A stretch of 5,818 nt of DNA, taken from NCBI GenBank assembly GCA_002352145.1, contig DEHX01000157.1, positions 3,941 to 9,758 on the forward strand. Reading direction: 5' to 3'. Made by a program: the position numbers and the translations under genes. The notes below the pieces were generated by a model that saw nothing but the letters and a program-made list of their open reading frames with translations, was not told where the DNA came from and ran no database searches. The stretch's first letter is position 1, and every line of letters starts with the position of its first letter. Source of the DNA: Chitinophagaceae bacterium UBA2789 (lineage in GTDB: Bacteria > Bacteroidota > Bacteroidia > Chitinophagales > Chitinophagaceae). Shown here in pieces: positions 4,897 to 5,818 of this stretch.

Positions 4897-5818
4897 TTAC
4901 TCAACGCTCCAGCTCATTTCCCCTCCCTTCTCATCCTTCAGCGTAATGCCGAGGGCAGCCAATTGGTTTCTAATCTTATCGGACGTAGCAAAGTCCTTCC
5001 GGCTTTTAGCTTCCTTGCGGATGTCAATAAGCAACTGCATCACTCCATGCAATTTGGCATTATCTGCTTCACTGACAGATTGTAATCCAAAAATATCTTC
5101 CAACCATGTTTTAAAACTGGTTTGCAGCAATTCAAATGTTTGTTTAGAAAGAGCTGATACAGGAATGATCTTATCCTTCATTGAGTTGATCACCGGAACG
5201 ATCTCAAACATATTGGCCAGCACTTTAGCCGTACTGAAATCATCGTTCATAAATTCATCAAACTCGGCAATTTGTTTTCGAATTTTTTCATCCAGTTCAG
5301 CATCTATGGCCTGTTGACTGTCATCTATTGACAAATTCCCCAGCTTTTCATATGCATCCCACAATCTTTTCAAACCTTTCTCTGATGCCTGCAATGCTTC
5401 ATTACTGAAATCAAGAGTACTGCGGTAATGTGTTTGCAATATGAAGAAACGCACCGTCATCGGGTGATAGGCTTTTTCCAGTATCGGGTGGTCTCCGCTG
5501 AACAGTTCTGTCAGTTTGATCACATTGTTATAGCTCTTACCCATTTTGCGGCCGTTAATGGTGATCATGTTATTGTGTATCCAGTAACGAACCGGCGCTG
5601 AATGATTGCAGATAGTACTCTGCGCAATTTCACTTTCGTGGTGTGGAAACAACAGATCCATGCCGCCGCCATGTATGTCAAATTGCGCCCCGAGATATTT
5701 GGTGGCCATGGCAGAGCATTCAATATGCCAGCCGGGATAACCTACTCCCCAGGGGCTTTGCCAGCGCATAATATGTTCCGGTGCTGCATTTTTCCAAAGG
5801 GCAAAATCAGCAGTGTCT
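4897..5818 (-). CDS. cysS: Cysteinyl-tRNA synthetase, C-terminal 306 residues (5' end outside window)
   Basis: The open frame continues past the right edge: codons upstream of the first in-window ATG (5769) still read DFALWK...PEHIMRW, a conserved CysRS stretch, so that ATG is not the start. The enzyme charges tRNA-Cys with cysteine in the cytoplasm. Numbering from the first visible codon, the zinc site is Cys34 (GWHIECSAM), His59 and Glu63 (FPHHESEIAQS), with spacings equal to E. coli Cys209/His234/Glu238. The class I second signature is KMGKS (91-95), a variant of KMSKS at the expected distance. The anticodon-binding helical domain follows (RSTLDFSNEALQASEKGL onward), then the C-terminal RxxKDFATSDKIRNQLAALGITLKD region. 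The HIGH motif lies outside the window. Reading frame and C-terminus are intact. It is followed by a strong intrinsic terminator. Confidence 0.97.
   Translation of the reverse strand, partial: DTADFALWKNAAPEHIMRWQSPWGVGYPGWHIECSAMATKYLGAQFDIHGGGMDLLFPHHESEIAQSTICNHSAPVRYWIHNNMITINGRKMGKSYNNVIKLTELFSGDHPILEKAYHPMTVRFFILQTHYRSTLDFSNEALQASEKGLKRLWDAYEKLGNLSIDDSQQAIDAELDEKIRKQIAEFDEFMNDDFSTAKVLANMFEIVPVINSMKDKIIPVSALSKQTFELLQTSFKTWLEDIFGLQSVSEADNAKLHGVMQLLIDIRKEAKSRKDFATSDKIRNQLAALGITLKDEKGGEMSWSVE

Noticed and set aside
4808..5317. 169-codon open frame on the plus strand
   Set aside because: It crosses the cysS terminator and lies antisense to clearly conserved CysRS sequence; the Ser/Leu-rich product is a shadow.

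Overview
The window looks like chromosomal DNA from a member of the Bacteroidota, most likely a Chitinophagaceae-type soil or aquatic bacterium. This is inferred from several family features: lipoproteins with relaxed Bacteroidota lipoboxes, a LytS-type histidine kinase/LytTR regulator pair, a stand-alone MnmD, a cysteinyl-tRNA synthetase with a KMGKS signature, and poor Shine-Dalgarno sites. Nothing in the window looks like a phage, transposon or CRISPR locus.

Layout from left to right. On the minus strand, positions 1-1134 hold the 5' end of a DUF1080 (3-keto-disaccharide hydrolase) lipoprotein gene that runs off the edge, a small Kazal-type protease-inhibitor lipoprotein, and a compact AlkA-like DNA glycosylase. 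Reading in the direction of transcription, the order is glycosylase, Kazal, DUF1080. Divergent from the glycosylase, mnmD (tRNA wobble-uridine methyltransferase) occupies 1176-1850 on the plus strand. It converges on a minus-strand block, and a perfect 10-bp hairpin lies between the two. That block, in transcription order, is a two-domain fasciclin (FAS1) lipoprotein (4717-3770), a membrane histidine kinase (best start 3684, stop 2656) and a LytTR response regulator (2649-1897). At the right edge is the 3' part of cysS on the minus strand, closed by a textbook intrinsic terminator.

The most interesting signal lies in the intergenic region between cysS and the fasciclin gene. Two copies of a 13-bp element are spaced exactly 21 bp apart. 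Inside them are two 9-bp half-sites with a 12-bp spacer that fit the published LytTR-family operator layout and resemble its consensus. Because a LytTR regulator gene lies just downstream in the same direction, the simplest reading is that this kinase/regulator pair controls the fasciclin surface lipoprotein, and perhaps its own expression. A GC-rich hairpin between the fasciclin gene and the kinase gene would act as a partial terminator or attenuator. It also argues that the longer kinase start at 3747 is wrong.

The second notable item is the Kazal protein. Its predicted reactive loop is identical over five residues to that of the classical avian ovomucoid third-domain inhibitor. The other genes (glycosylase, mnmD, cysS) are ordinary housekeeping genes. 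No stretch longer than about 180 bases lacks a gene.
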